64,000 nt of DNA from Desulfuromonadales bacterium. Lineage in GTDB: Bacteria; Desulfobacterota; Desulfuromonadia; Desulfuromonadales; BM103. The notes under the pieces were generated by a model, which saw nothing but the letters and a program-made list of their open reading frames with translations, did no database searches and was not told the origin of the DNA. Of this stretch, positions 53,651-62,248 are shown one piece after another. Location of the stretch: contig JACZKE010000002.1 of the NCBI GenBank assembly GCA_014860225.1, positions 42,314-106,313 of the forward strand, in the 5' to 3' direction. How positions within the stretch are numbered: position 1 is the stretch's first letter; every line of letters starts with the position of its first letter. A program made the translations under genes and the position numbers.

Positions 53651-54132
53651 ACCCCTGCCCCTGCGGTTTCCAGGGCGATCCTCAGCATGAGTGCATTTGC
53701 GCGCAGCCGATGCTGCAGCGCTATCAGACCCGGCTCTCAGGGCCGCTGCTCGACCGCATCGATCTGCATATCGAGGTGCCGAGAGTGCCGCACAAGGATC
53801 TTACCGATCCCCGCGACGCCGAGCCTTCTGCTGCAATTCGTACCCGGGTCGAAGCCGCCCGTCAACTGCAGCGACAACGGCTTGCTCCTTTCAGCTTGTA
53901 CAGCAACAGCCGCATGCAGGCCCGCCATATCCGCAAATTCTGTCCGGTTGACGAGCCGGGGCAGGAACTGTTGGAAATGGTCACCGATCGTCTCGGCCTC
54001 TCGGCCCGCACTTACTCGCGCATCCTCAAGGTGGCACGCACCATCGCCGATTTGGCTGGCGAGGAAAATATCCGTCAGCCGCACCTGGCCGAAGCGATTC
54101 AGTACCGGGGTTTGGACCGGAAGCTGTGCTGA
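53650..54132 (+). pseudogene. comM: C-terminal fragment of comM/yifB (Mg-chelatase-like AAA ATPase)
   Basis: Homology begins abruptly at NPCPCG, an internal motif of ComM, and continues to the natural C-terminus: GDPQHECICAQPMLQRYQTRLSGPLLDRIDLHIEVPR ... RTYSRILKVARTIADLAGEENI. About 160 residues remain of roughly 500; Walker A and B parts are missing and no ribosome site precedes it. ComM is a branch-migration helicase in natural transformation. The truncation at the boundary with element genes suggests insertion into comM; the N-terminal part should lie left of the window. Confidence 0.8.
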
Positions 54133-54183
54133 AGAACGTTTTTGCTGAGTGGAGATGCAGCGGGACGCTGGATCCTTATAAAC

Positions 54184-54390
54184 ATGAATGCAACCGGACG
54201 AATCGGTGTGCCGGTCGATTTGGTTGAAGCTTATGCCTGGTGGTCGCTTGCTGCCGCCAATGGTCTCGGGATTGCACGATATCGCATGCATGAAGTCATG
54301 GACAGGATGACCACTGTGCAGAGTGAAAATGCGAGAGATTTGGCTGAGGAGTTTTTCAGTCAAACCGGCGTTGGACCATTGGCCCCGTGA
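54184..54390 (+). pseudogene. Sel1-repeat protein fragment
   Basis: GVPVDLVEAYAWWSLAAANGLG followed by RMTTVQSENARDLAEEF is one Sel1 repeat plus the usual C-terminal segment. Upstream repeats and a signal peptide are missing, so this is the tail of a longer gene. Confidence 0.55.
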
Positions 54391-54815
54391 AGCGAGCAAA
54401 TGTTATGAGGTGTCCGTTTTTAATTACACGGTGACTATTCCGTATTCCCAGCGCGTGAAACTTGTTAATGGTCATGTCCCACGAACATTCCTAAAACGAT
54501 TCAGGAGGTGAACTGTCCTGATGGTGCAATTAAACCACGACGTCACAGACCCGGGGAACGATCGTTGGCGGTGGCGCTCGTCTTGACAATTCCCCAATCG
54601 GGGATAAGTTTAAAAAAACCAATGATACAAAGATAGGTCGTGAGGAGTATCCCTAGCGTCATTGCATCGGACGTTGGTCAGATCTGCGGCCATAGCGCCC
54701 TTCGCAATATCTGGTCGCCTCCAATAGTTGCTTTCTACTGTTATGGCTGTCACATAAAGTTTTTCCGTTGGGCGGTGATTTTGAATGATGAAGCGAAATC
54801 CCACCGGAGGGCAGA
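54391..54815. other. gene-poor spacer
   Basis: 425 nt. It contains an AGGAGG followed by a 21-codon frame (ATG 54521, MVQLNHDV) that is probably a remnant, and a CCCCAATCGGGG hairpin near 54592. Nothing else is supported. Confidence 0.4.
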
Positions 54816-55299
54816 TTGAATTATCCCGTGTGGTATCTCCCGGAGATCGGTGGCGGCATCCTCATTGCCGCAATTGCAGTGCCCCATGTGCTCGTCTCCC
54901 ATTTTGACGTGGGGGGCGGCCTGTATCTGGTCATTTCCGAACACCTGGGTCTTCGTGAAAAGAACCAGGATCTCCTCAACTTCACCAGACGCTACGCCAA
55001 GTTCTTTCTTCTTGCCACCCTTGTTTACGGTAGCCTGCCGGGGATCGGAATCTTGTTCGTCATCTCCCTCGTGCAGCCGGCGGGTCATTCTAACCGCGAC
55101 CATGGTCCTGCCGCTGCTCTACCTGATGAGCTTCATCCGGGCCTACGTGCGGGCCGGCTATTTCCGACCGCATTTTACCTTCGACCGGCTCGAGCGGATT
55201 CCTCAATTCTCGCCCATGACCCTGTTCTTCGCCGTTTTCCTGGTCGGAACAGACGTTCTGGCCCGGCTTCTGCGAAAAGCCTTTCGGGTGTACGCGTAA
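54816..55299 (+). pseudogene. cytochrome bd-type quinol oxidase subunit I remnant with internal deletion
   Basis: The first part, from TTG 54816 after GGAGGG, reads NYPVWYLPEIGGGILIAAIAVPHV ... FFLLATLVYGSLPGIGILFVISLVQPA, the N-terminus of a CydA-like membrane subunit. At about 55,075 the frame changes, and the other frame continues with ILTATMVLPLLYLMSFIRAY ... LARLLRKAF, which fits the C-terminus. Most helices, including haem ligands in the middle, are gone. The gene is therefore non-functional. Confidence 0.65.
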
Positions 55300-55412
55300 G
55301 TGCAGTCTGCACAGGATCAGGAAGAAAGTCGGCAATGATGCCGAGCGCCCGGCAGATGACCTAGCTGGCCCTTGCGAGTCCCTACTGTTGAGAAACCTTT
55401 GGAGTATACAAC

Positions 55413-56141
55413 ATGGAAAACACCTTTTGGACGGCACTGGGTGCCAGTTTATTGGCCGCACTGGTAACAGCGATCGGCATCTATACGATACGTCACTTCG
55501 AGGCATGGGGGAAAAGGAACAACATCTACTTTGTCTGCTTCGCAGCTGGAGTGCTGATTTCAGTATCCTTCCTGCATATTATCCCGAAGTCCTTTGAGAT
55601 GAGCAGTAATGCCCCTGCCTATCTACTCAGCGGGTTCCTGTTACTACATCTGTTCAATCGCTTCATCACCGCCTTTGTTTGCGAGCGGGGGCCAAATCCA
55701 AGCTATGGTATCGGATTGGTGCCCATGATCGGCATCGGACTTCACTCGTTCATCGACGGCTTCGTCTACTCCATCACCTTTTCCGTCAGTATCTTCACCG
55801 GAGCGCTGGCCGCCACCGGCATGGTGTTGCATGAATTCCCGGAAGGCATCATCACCTATTTGCTGCTGTTGCGCGGCGGCTTCAGCAAACGAAGATCCTT
55901 GATTCTTGCATTCCTCGCCGCCTCGATTTCCACGCCGCTGGGCATGCTGGTTTCCTATCCCTATATCAGCCAGATTGACAAATCATTGCTTGGCACGCTG
56001 CTCTCACTGTCCGCAGGCGCCCTCGTCTATGTGGGCGCCACGCATCTGTTGCCCCAGGCGGAGAAGGAACATGGAAAGTACAGCCTGTTGGCCTTGGGAG
56101 GCGGTATCCTGGTCGCCGTAATTATCGTGCTATCTAAATAG
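55413..56141 (+). CDS. ZIP-family metal transporter
   Basis: 242 aa, about eight membrane segments. Metal-site helices are visible as GLHSFIDGFVYS and GMVLHEFPEGIITYLLLL, the two conserved ZIP motifs (HxxxDG and HExPEG). Substrate is probably zinc, iron or another divalent ion. It is convergent with a second ZIP gene. GGAG stands about 10 nt before ATG. Confidence 0.85.
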   Translation: MENTFWTALGASLLAALVTAIGIYTIRHFEAWGKRNNIYFVCFAAGVLISVSFLHIIPKSFEMSSNAPAYLLSGFLLLHLFNRFITAFVCERGPNPSYGIGLVPMIGIGLHSFIDGFVYSITFSVSIFTGALAATGMVLHEFPEGIITYLLLLRGGFSKRRSLILAFLAASISTPLGMLVSYPYISQIDKSLLGTLLSLSAGALVYVGATHLLPQAEKEHGKYSLLALGGGILVAVIIVLSK

Positions 56142-56226
56142 CCGGTACGCCAGGGCAATTCATCGCTATGATATGGGTTGTGAAGGTAATGTGTGAGTTA
56201 CTGTTGGATTATGCCGACCGGGTTTC

Positions 56227-56985
56227 TTATTCTGGAATCATTGCGGTCAGCAAGGCATAGACGAACACGCTTAAAACCGCACCCAGGAAAAAAAGGTGTG
56301 TCTTGTGGTACCTCCAGGCCATCGGCAGCAGTTCATGCACAGATACGAATACCATGGCACCAGCGGCGAAGGCCATGAACAGGGGGTTGAGGGCGGGATG
56401 GAAGTGTACCGCCACTAGCCCGACGATGGCCCCCAGCGGTTCAGCAAGACCCGACAGGAATGCTGCCGTGTACAAAAATCGCCTCTTCTTGACGGTGACG
56501 ATCGGCACAGCCATGGCGAACTCTTCAGGGATGTTGTGAATCGCGATCGCCAAGGCAACCAGAACACCAAGCCTGGGCGAGGCGATATAGGAGTTGGCCA
56601 TGGCAAATCCTTCCGGCACGTCGTGCAGGATGAGGCCGAACGCTACCAGGTAGGCGGTCCTCAGTGAGGTCTGATGAAATGCACCCTTCTCCTCTACCAG
56701 ATGGGTATGCGGAATTAACCAATGCATGGCCGCCACAATGAGCATGCCCAGCACGAATGCTGTCAAGGCCAAACCCCTGTCTGCCTCGGCCAGCGCCTCT
56801 GGCATCAGTTCCAAGAAAGACACCAAAAGCATGATGCCTGCCGAAAACCCTATCCCGGCAGCGACGGCCCGCTCACTTTTGCCGGTGTAGATGGCCAGAG
56901 CAACCCCTATCAGTGTGGTAAATACAGAGAGGGACGCCAGCAGGAGAACGGCTAGATATGTAGTGTAGGTGGGGTCGGTAGACAT
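56227..56985 (-). CDS. zupT: ZIP-family transporter, ZupT-like
   Basis: 252 aa, eight membrane segments. ZupT-type metal motifs: GLILHDVPEGFAMANSY and AIAIHNIPEEFAMAVPI, then GLAEPLGAIVGL near the C-terminal part. ZupT imports zinc, iron and other divalent cations. The two neighbouring ZIP genes belong to different subgroups (HExPEG and HNIPEE). Confidence 0.85.
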   Translation of the reverse strand: MSTDPTYTTYLAVLLLASLSVFTTLIGVALAIYTGKSERAVAAGIGFSAGIMLLVSFLELMPEALAEADRGLALTAFVLGMLIVAAMHWLIPHTHLVEEKGAFHQTSLRTAYLVAFGLILHDVPEGFAMANSYIASPRLGVLVALAIAIHNIPEEFAMAVPIVTVKKRRFLYTAAFLSGLAEPLGAIVGLVAVHFHPALNPLFMAFAAGAMVFVSVHELLPMAWRYHKTHLFFLGAVLSVFVYALLTAMIPE

Positions 56986-57076
56986 TCTTGGATTACCGCT
57001 CGTTCAGGGGCACAGTACCCCTCTCACTTGTAATCTATCAGGGAGGCCAGGCAAAACCTGCATTTTCGCCCTGAAG

Positions 57077-57904
57077 TTAGATCACCTGTTCAAGACGGTC
57101 CACCAGATGACCCACTTGTTCCATTGCCTTGCATTCACCAAGAGCGCTCCCGGCCAATCCCACCTTGATCAGTTCCTCATCGTAAAGTATCGAACCGATT
57201 ACCCGGTCCTGCAGTTTTTCCAGCTTATCCATCAACATCGATTTCACATCACCTGAACCAATTTTGTTCAAGATCAGCCAAAAATCCTTTTCGGCTTCTT
57301 GACAAAATTCGGCTATTCTTTTCGCTATCGAAACGGATTCGAAGGTGCAATCCAACACGCAAAGCAGGACATCCATTTGATCCGGTATTTTTCTTCCGAA
57401 ATGTTCGATACCGGCTTTCATATCGATAAGATTTACGGCATCACCTTTAACCATAAAATCTCTGACGATCTTCTCTAATGGTCCGTCGCAACCTTGCCCA
57501 TAAGTATTGATCTTTCCTGCCTGCAACAGGATCATACTTCCATTCTGGAGATAGTATTCAGGGGAAATCTCTTTTCGAGCATCTATCCTATCTTGTGGAA
57601 TCGGGTTTGTATCATTGATCCGCGTAAGAGGTGAAGGATCATCAACCGGACAGGTTACGACATCAATGCCACCGAAAAATTCAATCAGCGGCTTAGGCTC
57701 ACCTTCTACCCCAAGGCCAAACAACAACCGTACCAACCCCTCAGGGTTTGAGGCATCGCCGTCCAGGACAAGGACCTCATATTCTTTTTGCTGCAGAACA
57801 ACCGCCATCAGGGCAACCATGGTGCTCTTGCCGCAGCCTCCCTTGCCGCAAACCAGAATGCGCTTTCCCCGGAGCGGTTTGTCAGATTGCCGGTTGACAG
57901 TCAT
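57077..57904 (-). CDS. CooC-like P-loop ATPase
   Basis: 275 aa from ATG 57904 (GGAG 7 nt upstream). Deviant Walker A GKGGCGKST near residue 18, VLVLDGDASNPEG, and later NLIDMKAGIEHFGR. This is the CooC/MinD-type ATPase group; CooC inserts nickel into CO dehydrogenase. No CODH gene is visible here, so the target is unknown. Confidence 0.75.
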   Translation of the reverse strand: MTVNRQSDKPLRGKRILVCGKGGCGKSTMVALMAVVLQQKEYEVLVLDGDASNPEGLVRLLFGLGVEGEPKPLIEFFGGIDVVTCPVDDPSPLTRINDTNPIPQDRIDARKEISPEYYLQNGSMILLQAGKINTYGQGCDGPLEKIVRDFMVKGDAVNLIDMKAGIEHFGRKIPDQMDVLLCVLDCTFESVSIAKRIAEFCQEAEKDFWLILNKIGSGDVKSMLMDKLEKLQDRVIGSILYDEELIKVGLAGSALGECKAMEQVGHLVDRLEQVI

Positions 57905-57989
57905 GGTTTTTCTCCATTTCAACTTCGAGTAAGCTGTCAACGATCACTAATTTCCAATGATCGTCTGCACAGCAGCTCCTCCTTCCCGT

Positions 57990-58184
57990 TCATGACGAGG
58001 GCTGTTTCTTTTTCAGCCATTGCTGATGTTCGCGTGAACCCTCCCGCAGCATCTTGGCACCGCACTTGGGACAGGACTCGTCCTGGCACTTCACCCCATT
58101 GCGGTGGGGAAGGCTGCTCTCACATTTCGGACAGATGCAGGACCCGCCGGGCCCCATCTCGTGAAGTCGTTCCTTTTCTGTCAT
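57990..58184 (-). CDS. small zinc-ribbon protein
   Basis: 64 aa with cysteines in pairs: CICPKC, CQDESCPKC. It is 85 nt upstream of the CooC-like gene on the same strand, so it may be in the same operon. Metal-related role is likely but not specific. GGAGG stands 6-8 nt before ATG 58184. Confidence 0.65.
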   Translation of the reverse strand: MTEKERLHEMGPGGSCICPKCESSLPHRNGVKCQDESCPKCGAKMLREGSREHQQWLKKKQPSS

Positions 58185-58258
58185 GATTTCCTCCTGAGCT
58201 GTTCGGGTTATTAATCCGCTCGTCGCTTACCTCCTGAATCTATTGTGGAATGCGCCAT

Positions 58259-59260
58259 TCATAGCAGTTCCCGCAGCACATCAAGAACGCGGGTGTTGTT
58301 TTCCGGCACGGATGTGGTGATACGCATATAGCCCGCCCCGAGGCGCTTGTCGTCCAGAGGTTTGACAAGGATGTTGCTGTCCTTGAGCCGCTCGGCAAGG
58401 GCCTCGGCGTCGTGCGGCGCGAAATCGGCGAGGAAGAAATAACTTTCGGTCGGAAACGTGCGGACGCCGAGCGTACCAAGCTCTTCGACAAGATCCCGGG
58501 TCCAGGCCCGCAGCATCGTGACGCGCCGGCGAATTTCGTCCTCGTTGTGCAGCGTCGCCAGGGCCGCAGCCTGGCTGGGCCTGGTCAAGGGATAGGCGTC
58601 GTTGTGATGGTTGAGGTCTTCGGCCAGCACTTCGGGCAAGACGGCATAACCAATGCGCAACCCCGCCAGACTTTCGGCCTTGGAAAAGGTCCGGGTCACC
58701 AGCAGGTTTGAAACGTCAGGGACAAGATGCGCCACTGAGTCTCCCCCCAAGCCGATAAAGGCTTCGTCGACAAGAAAATAAGTGCTTGGATACCGAGCCA
58801 GCAGCGCTGGCAGAGGGCGCATGTCGAAGGTGCCGCCGGTGGGGTTGTTGGGGTTGACGATGACCGCCAGGGTCGTACCTTCCGGGATTCTCAGCTCCCT
58901 CAAGTCAAAGTGGAAATTGTTCTCTGGAAGAAGGCGGGTCTCGGTATACTGCCCCGCTATTTCCGGAAAGAGTGGATACGTGGGCGTGAGCAGATGCACC
59001 CGTTGCCCCAGGCGATCAAAGATCTGTCGCAGAATCAGCTCGGAGCCTGCATTGAGATGGATCAGGCGCTCCGGCACCCCGATCCGCTTCGCCAGAAGCC
59101 GGCGCAAGGGCTCGGAATAGGGTTCGGTATAGTAGTTGCTGCGCGATAGTTCCCCCTCAGCGGCACGCTGCGCTACCTCTAGGGGCGGCAACGGATTTTC
59201 ACAAAGCAGCAGTTTGATTCCCTGAAATCCGCCGCTACCCTTCTCGCGTATGGAAGACAT
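58259..59260 (-). CDS. HisC-like PLP-dependent aminotransferase
   Basis: 333 aa, fold type I. NPNNPTGG (near residue 136), DEAF for the PLP ring, and RTFSKAESLAGLRIGY with the PLP-binding lysine are clear. Closest in layout to histidinol-phosphate/threonine-phosphate aminotransferases; other his genes are not nearby, so the substrate is open. It starts 24 nt after the methyltransferase stop and probably shares its transcript. Confidence 0.8.
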   Translation of the reverse strand: MSSIREKGSGGFQGIKLLLCENPLPPLEVAQRAAEGELSRSNYYTEPYSEPLRRLLAKRIGVPERLIHLNAGSELILRQIFDRLGQRVHLLTPTYPLFPEIAGQYTETRLLPENNFHFDLRELRIPEGTTLAVIVNPNNPTGGTFDMRPLPALLARYPSTYFLVDEAFIGLGGDSVAHLVPDVSNLLVTRTFSKAESLAGLRIGYAVLPEVLAEDLNHHNDAYPLTRPSQAAALATLHNEDEIRRRVTMLRAWTRDLVEELGTLGVRTFPTESYFFLADFAPHDAEALAERLKDSNILVKPLDDKRLGAGYMRITTSVPENNTRVLDVLRELL

Positions 59261-59284
59261 GGGGCCCCCTTTCGTGGATAAAGG

Positions 59285-59917
59285 CTAAGATTTTGTGGCT
59301 CGCACCGCCAGAAATGCGCCCCTTCCGCTTCCGGGCTGGGCGGGCTCCGGATCGCGGATCTGGCTTAGTGGGTGCGTGAGGGTCTGTATCCAGACCTGTG
59401 CCGAGAACCCTGATTCCTTGAGGAGATCAGCGACCTCCTCGGCAGAAAAGAAAGTGGCCGCCTGGTAGAAAACATTCTCGGATTTGTGCGTTTCGTACTG
59501 CTCGCCGAGGGCGCTGGTGCGGTCAATGAACCCGATGATGAGCTGGCCTGCAGGCTTCAGGACCCGATACGTCTCGACCAGAGCTGCTTTGACATCGTCC
59601 AGAAAGCAGATCGTGGTGACATTGAGTGCAAAGTCGAAGGAGCCTGTGCGAAAAGGCATGGCTTCGGCAACACTTCGGACGACGGCAATCCCCCTGCAGG
59701 CGGCGTAGGATAGCATCGCCGCCGAAGGATCAAAGCCGATACGGATGCCCAGGGGAGCAGCGAAACGACCACTTCCGACGCCGATCTCCAATCCCAAGCC
59801 GGTCAAAGGGGTCAGGGCACGAACAGCCAGCAATTCCGACCAATAGGCCGCCTCGTGGTTAACGAACCAGGCCTCATATCGCTCGTGAAAGGCGTCAAAT
59901 GGGCTGATGGCGGACAT
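59285..59917 (-). CDS. class I SAM-dependent methyltransferase
   Basis: 210 aa. Motif I LGLEIGVGSGRFAAPLG, then GFDPSAAML, FDFALNVTTICFLDD (motif IV area) and GQLIIGFIDR identify a class I methyltransferase. AAGGAGG stands about 9 nt before ATG 59917. The same frame is open upstream for 33 codons to a UGA that ends a peroxiredoxin start; see that entry. Substrate unknown. Confidence 0.8.
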   Translation of the reverse strand: MSAISPFDAFHERYEAWFVNHEAAYWSELLAVRALTPLTGLGLEIGVGSGRFAAPLGIRIGFDPSAAMLSYAACRGIAVVRSVAEAMPFRTGSFDFALNVTTICFLDDVKAALVETYRVLKPAGQLIIGFIDRTSALGEQYETHKSENVFYQAATFFSAEEVADLLKESGFSAQVWIQTLTHPLSQIRDPEPAQPGSGRGAFLAVRATKS

Positions 59918-60016
59918 CGCTGCAGCACCTCCTTGAACCTTGTTCCCACCTTGACGTTGAAACGGTGTTCCCGCACACTGACTGTTCCCTGATGAACAGG
60001 CCCCCGGTTTCGTCGG

Positions 60017-60175
60017 TCAGACAAAGGTAAAATCACCTGGATAGAAGCAGAGAACGATCCACTTCCCCCGGAAATCCGAGAGCTTCAGGGTGCGGAAACC
60101 ACCTTGTTTGTAGACATTGGCATCCGTCAGGGGCTCTGTCGCAGGCTCTACGCAGCCCTCTTTTTTCTCTTCCAT
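60017..60175 (-). pseudogene. peroxiredoxin N-terminus with UGA at the peroxidatic Cys position
   Basis: 52 codons from ATG 60175 (AAAGGAGGATCGGG upstream) read MEEKKEGCVEP ... LKLSDFRGKWIVLCFYPGDFTFV and then UGA, PT. In AhpC/TSA proteins FTFV is followed by the catalytic Cys and PTE, so UGA occupies the Cys codon. Sec-containing peroxiredoxins with this exact replacement are known in anaerobes. A hairpin CTGTTC-ATCAGG-GAACAG starts 17 nt after the UGA. However, homology ends after PT, so the gene is truncated or mutated. The frame continues without stop into the methyltransferase. Confidence 0.55.
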
Positions 60176-60223
60176 CCCGATCCTCCTTTCTTATCCCGCA
60201 GGACATTTTCCTAACAAGGGGAT

Positions 60224-60243
60224 CATTATAAAACATTATAAAA
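60224..60243 (-). promoter_or_regulatory. tandem 10-bp repeat with two TATAAT boxes
   Basis: CATTATAAAA occurs twice in direct tandem; on the minus strand this gives TTTTATAATG twice, two possible -10 boxes for the peroxiredoxin/methyltransferase unit. CCTAAC and GTTAGG flank the block as an inverted repeat. Confidence 0.45.
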
Positions 60244-60360
60244 TGGTTAGGTGAATGCACAAGCCGGACTTAATATTATCGTCTGCGTGATCAGGGTTAT
60301 CCTTCCAGACGTCTACGCCGCTCCCCTTGTGTGGCCCCTCATCCAAATCCCCCATGTGGG

Positions 60361-60600
60361 TCACACTCTACCTGCTTCGCGATACAGAAAGTTCTCACCC
60401 CACGCCATTCGAAACAGCTCGCGCTCTATGTCCTCGGAGCAATGGCAAGGTCTTACTTGATGTACATTCAACGCCTTTAATCGCGAGATAATCTTGTCGG
60501 TGCCGAGCTTTCGCATCTTACTGAGCAGCATGGTTGCGTCGCCGCCCGTATGGAACAAAATCGATTTCTCCGGTCCTTTAATAACGCAGGAAAAGCCCAA
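60361..60600 (-). pseudogene. MBL-fold hydrolase remnant
   Basis: GFSCVIKGPEKSILFHTGGDATMLLSKMRKLG matches the N-terminal part and VRPCHCSEDIERELFRMAWGENF the C-terminal part of a metallo-beta-lactamase-fold protein; the metal motif HxHxDH between them is missing. An internal deletion has removed the active site. Confidence 0.6.
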
Positions 60601-60796
60601 GAGCTGGACAGCGATAAAAAATCGCGCCAGTTACCGACCATCTCGAGCAGTGGCGCGACCTTGACCAAATTGTCGTCCCTTCCCTACAGATGGGCCTTTG
60701 CACTGCTCCAATGTTAGTTTTTAGGATGTGCAACCAGGTTTGTCGCCGCGGGGTTCATCTCAAGATAGCGCGCTGCAGAAAAAACATGAGTTTCAT

Positions 60797-61184
60797 CTAA
60801 AGGGAAGGAGGCAAACCGTTCTTGTCGTAAATGGCCGCGCACTTTTCATGGAAATTGATTCGTCGCGTATAACGGCGATGCGCTTTGCCGATGACTCGCG
60901 CAAGGGATTCTTCGGTATGGGGGACGTCAACTAGGTGGAGCACCACATAAGCAATGATTCGGCATCAGGCACCAAGTCCAGATATCGACATTGTACTTAT
61001 GGCATAATTCGGCCAGCAGATTTATATAGGCGAGGTAGTCGTCGTCGCAAAAGGAGGTTTGCTGACGACGGTTGCCACGTAGGATGATATGGTAAAGGTC
61101 TGCAGGTGATAATTCGTCAAGAACGCTTGGCAAAGGTGGTCCAGTAACGAGACTTGAATCGGAAAACAGCATTAGGTGTGCCAA
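60797..61184 (-). mobile_element. degenerate REP-associated (Y1) transposase remnant
   Basis: DLYHIILRGNRRQ and YLAYINLLAELCHKYNVDIWTWCLMPNH are the Y1/RAYT start. At about 60,957 one extra T shifts the frame; in the corrected frame VVLHLVDVPHTEESLARVIGKAHRRYTR follows to a stop at 60,797. The HUH motif after MPNH is damaged and the catalytic-Tyr region is short, so it is inactive. Confidence 0.65.
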
Positions 61185-61266
61185 TCAATTCAAGGAAACA
61201 GAGTGGAGCCTTTGAAATGAGATCGGTCGTGTTGACAAGGTATCTCTGCATGTGGTTCTTTATAGA

Positions 61267-61279
61267 TAATAATTGTCAA
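61267..61279. promoter_or_regulatory. putative PerR operator upstream of perR
   Basis: The 13-mer TAATAATTGTCAA is the exact reverse complement of the one at 61805-61817. It is 16 nt before the perR ATG, overlapping its probable promoter. Its A/T-rich half-site form suits a Fur-family protein. Confidence 0.5.
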
Positions 61280-61295
61280 CAATCGACGGTGAGCA

Positions 61296-61754
61296 ATGCA
61301 ATTGACTCGTTCAGTAAAGCATGACCCCAAACAGCGCCTCGACGAGATTATCGTCAAGTTGCGCGAGCTGAACTTTCGTATCACCCCTCAACGTGTGGCT
61401 ATTCTAAGGATTTTTCTGAACAGCCAGGACCACCCGAGCGTTGAGCAGGTTTACGCACAAGTCAAGGCTGATTTCCCCTCCACCAGTCTGGCCACGGTCT
61501 ACAAGACGGTCAACTTGCTGAAAGAGGTCGGTGAAATCCTCGAAATAAGTTTTGCTGGTGGTGGCAATCGCTACGATGGCATCAAGCCCTATCCTCATCC
61601 CCACCTGATCTGTACCACATGCAATAAGATCATGGATTCTGAAATTGGCCTCGTCGATCAGATAGCGAACGAACTTGAACAAACATCCGGGTATAGGATT
61701 GTTTCGCACCAGATTGAATTTTTTGGGACTTGCCCCGCATGTCAGAAAAAATAG
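61296..61754 (+). CDS. perR: PerR-type Fur family peroxide regulator
   Basis: 152 aa. Winged helix in residues about 20-85 (RITPQRVAILRIF, SLATVYKTVNLL). Metal site: NRYDGIKPYPHPHLIC has the Asp typical of PerR rather than the Glu of Fur, and two CxxC pairs (CTTC, CPAC) bind structural zinc. With Fe2+ bound it should be oxidised by peroxide and release its DNA. katG lies 520 nt downstream. Confidence 0.8.
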   Translation: MQLTRSVKHDPKQRLDEIIVKLRELNFRITPQRVAILRIFLNSQDHPSVEQVYAQVKADFPSTSLATVYKTVNLLKEVGEILEISFAGGGNRYDGIKPYPHPHLICTTCNKIMDSEIGLVDQIANELEQTSGYRIVSHQIEFFGTCPACQKK

Positions 61755-61804
61755 GCCGGCTGGTTTATTCTTTGCTGACTGTGGAGAATGATTATTAATA
61801 GATA

Positions 61805-61817
61805 TTGACAATTATTA
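61805..61817. promoter_or_regulatory. putative PerR operator between perR and katG
   Basis: TTGACAATTATTA, same 13-mer as upstream of perR in the opposite orientation; TTGACA may also serve as -35 for the downstream genes. The remaining spacer 61818-62001 has no gene. Confidence 0.5.
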
Positions 61818-62001
61818 CTGTTGTGATAAAAGTAGAGAACCTTGGCTTGACATGTTGTTAGCGATGGCGCTTTTTTCGCTCACGCCATGACCACCTCGAC
61901 TGGGGAAGAGCGTATGAGCAGGACCAAAGGGACCACCGCCGGAAACCTGCTGGTGGCGAACAGGAATTTGAAACGTTGAAAAGGTAAGGAGGATTGTTTG
62001 A

Positions 62002-62178
62002 ATGGATATGACTGAAAAAATTCTGGACATAATGCGGACCGAAGGACAGCCTCTCAACGCTGGGAAAATAGCAGAACTCGGGGCTTTTGACCGTAAAGAC
62101 GTTGACAAGGCAATGGCGCAGTTAAAAAAGGAAGCAAGGATAATTTCACCCAAACGGTGCTATTGGACACCGGCTTGA
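62002..62178 (+). CDS. 58-aa winged-helix-like protein
   Basis: MDMTEKILDIMRTEGQPLNAGKIAELGAFDRKDVDKAMAQLKKEARIISPKRCYW is a compact helix-turn-helix layout with a final wing. TAAGGAGGATTGTTTGA precedes the ATG. It stands between perR and katG and may belong to peroxide control or be an independent small regulator. Confidence 0.65.
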   Translation: MDMTEKILDIMRTEGQPLNAGKIAELGAFDRKDVDKAMAQLKKEARIISPKRCYWTPA

Positions 62179-62248
62179 TCGCTCGATTCGAACGATATAA
62201 CAAGCAAATGAGTTGCTGAACTAAGCGCATCACCAACACAGTGAATAA

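Noticed and set aside
60728..60934. 68-codon plus-strand frame
   Set aside because: It is the antisense of the frameshifted transposase C-terminus, which gives a recognisable protein.
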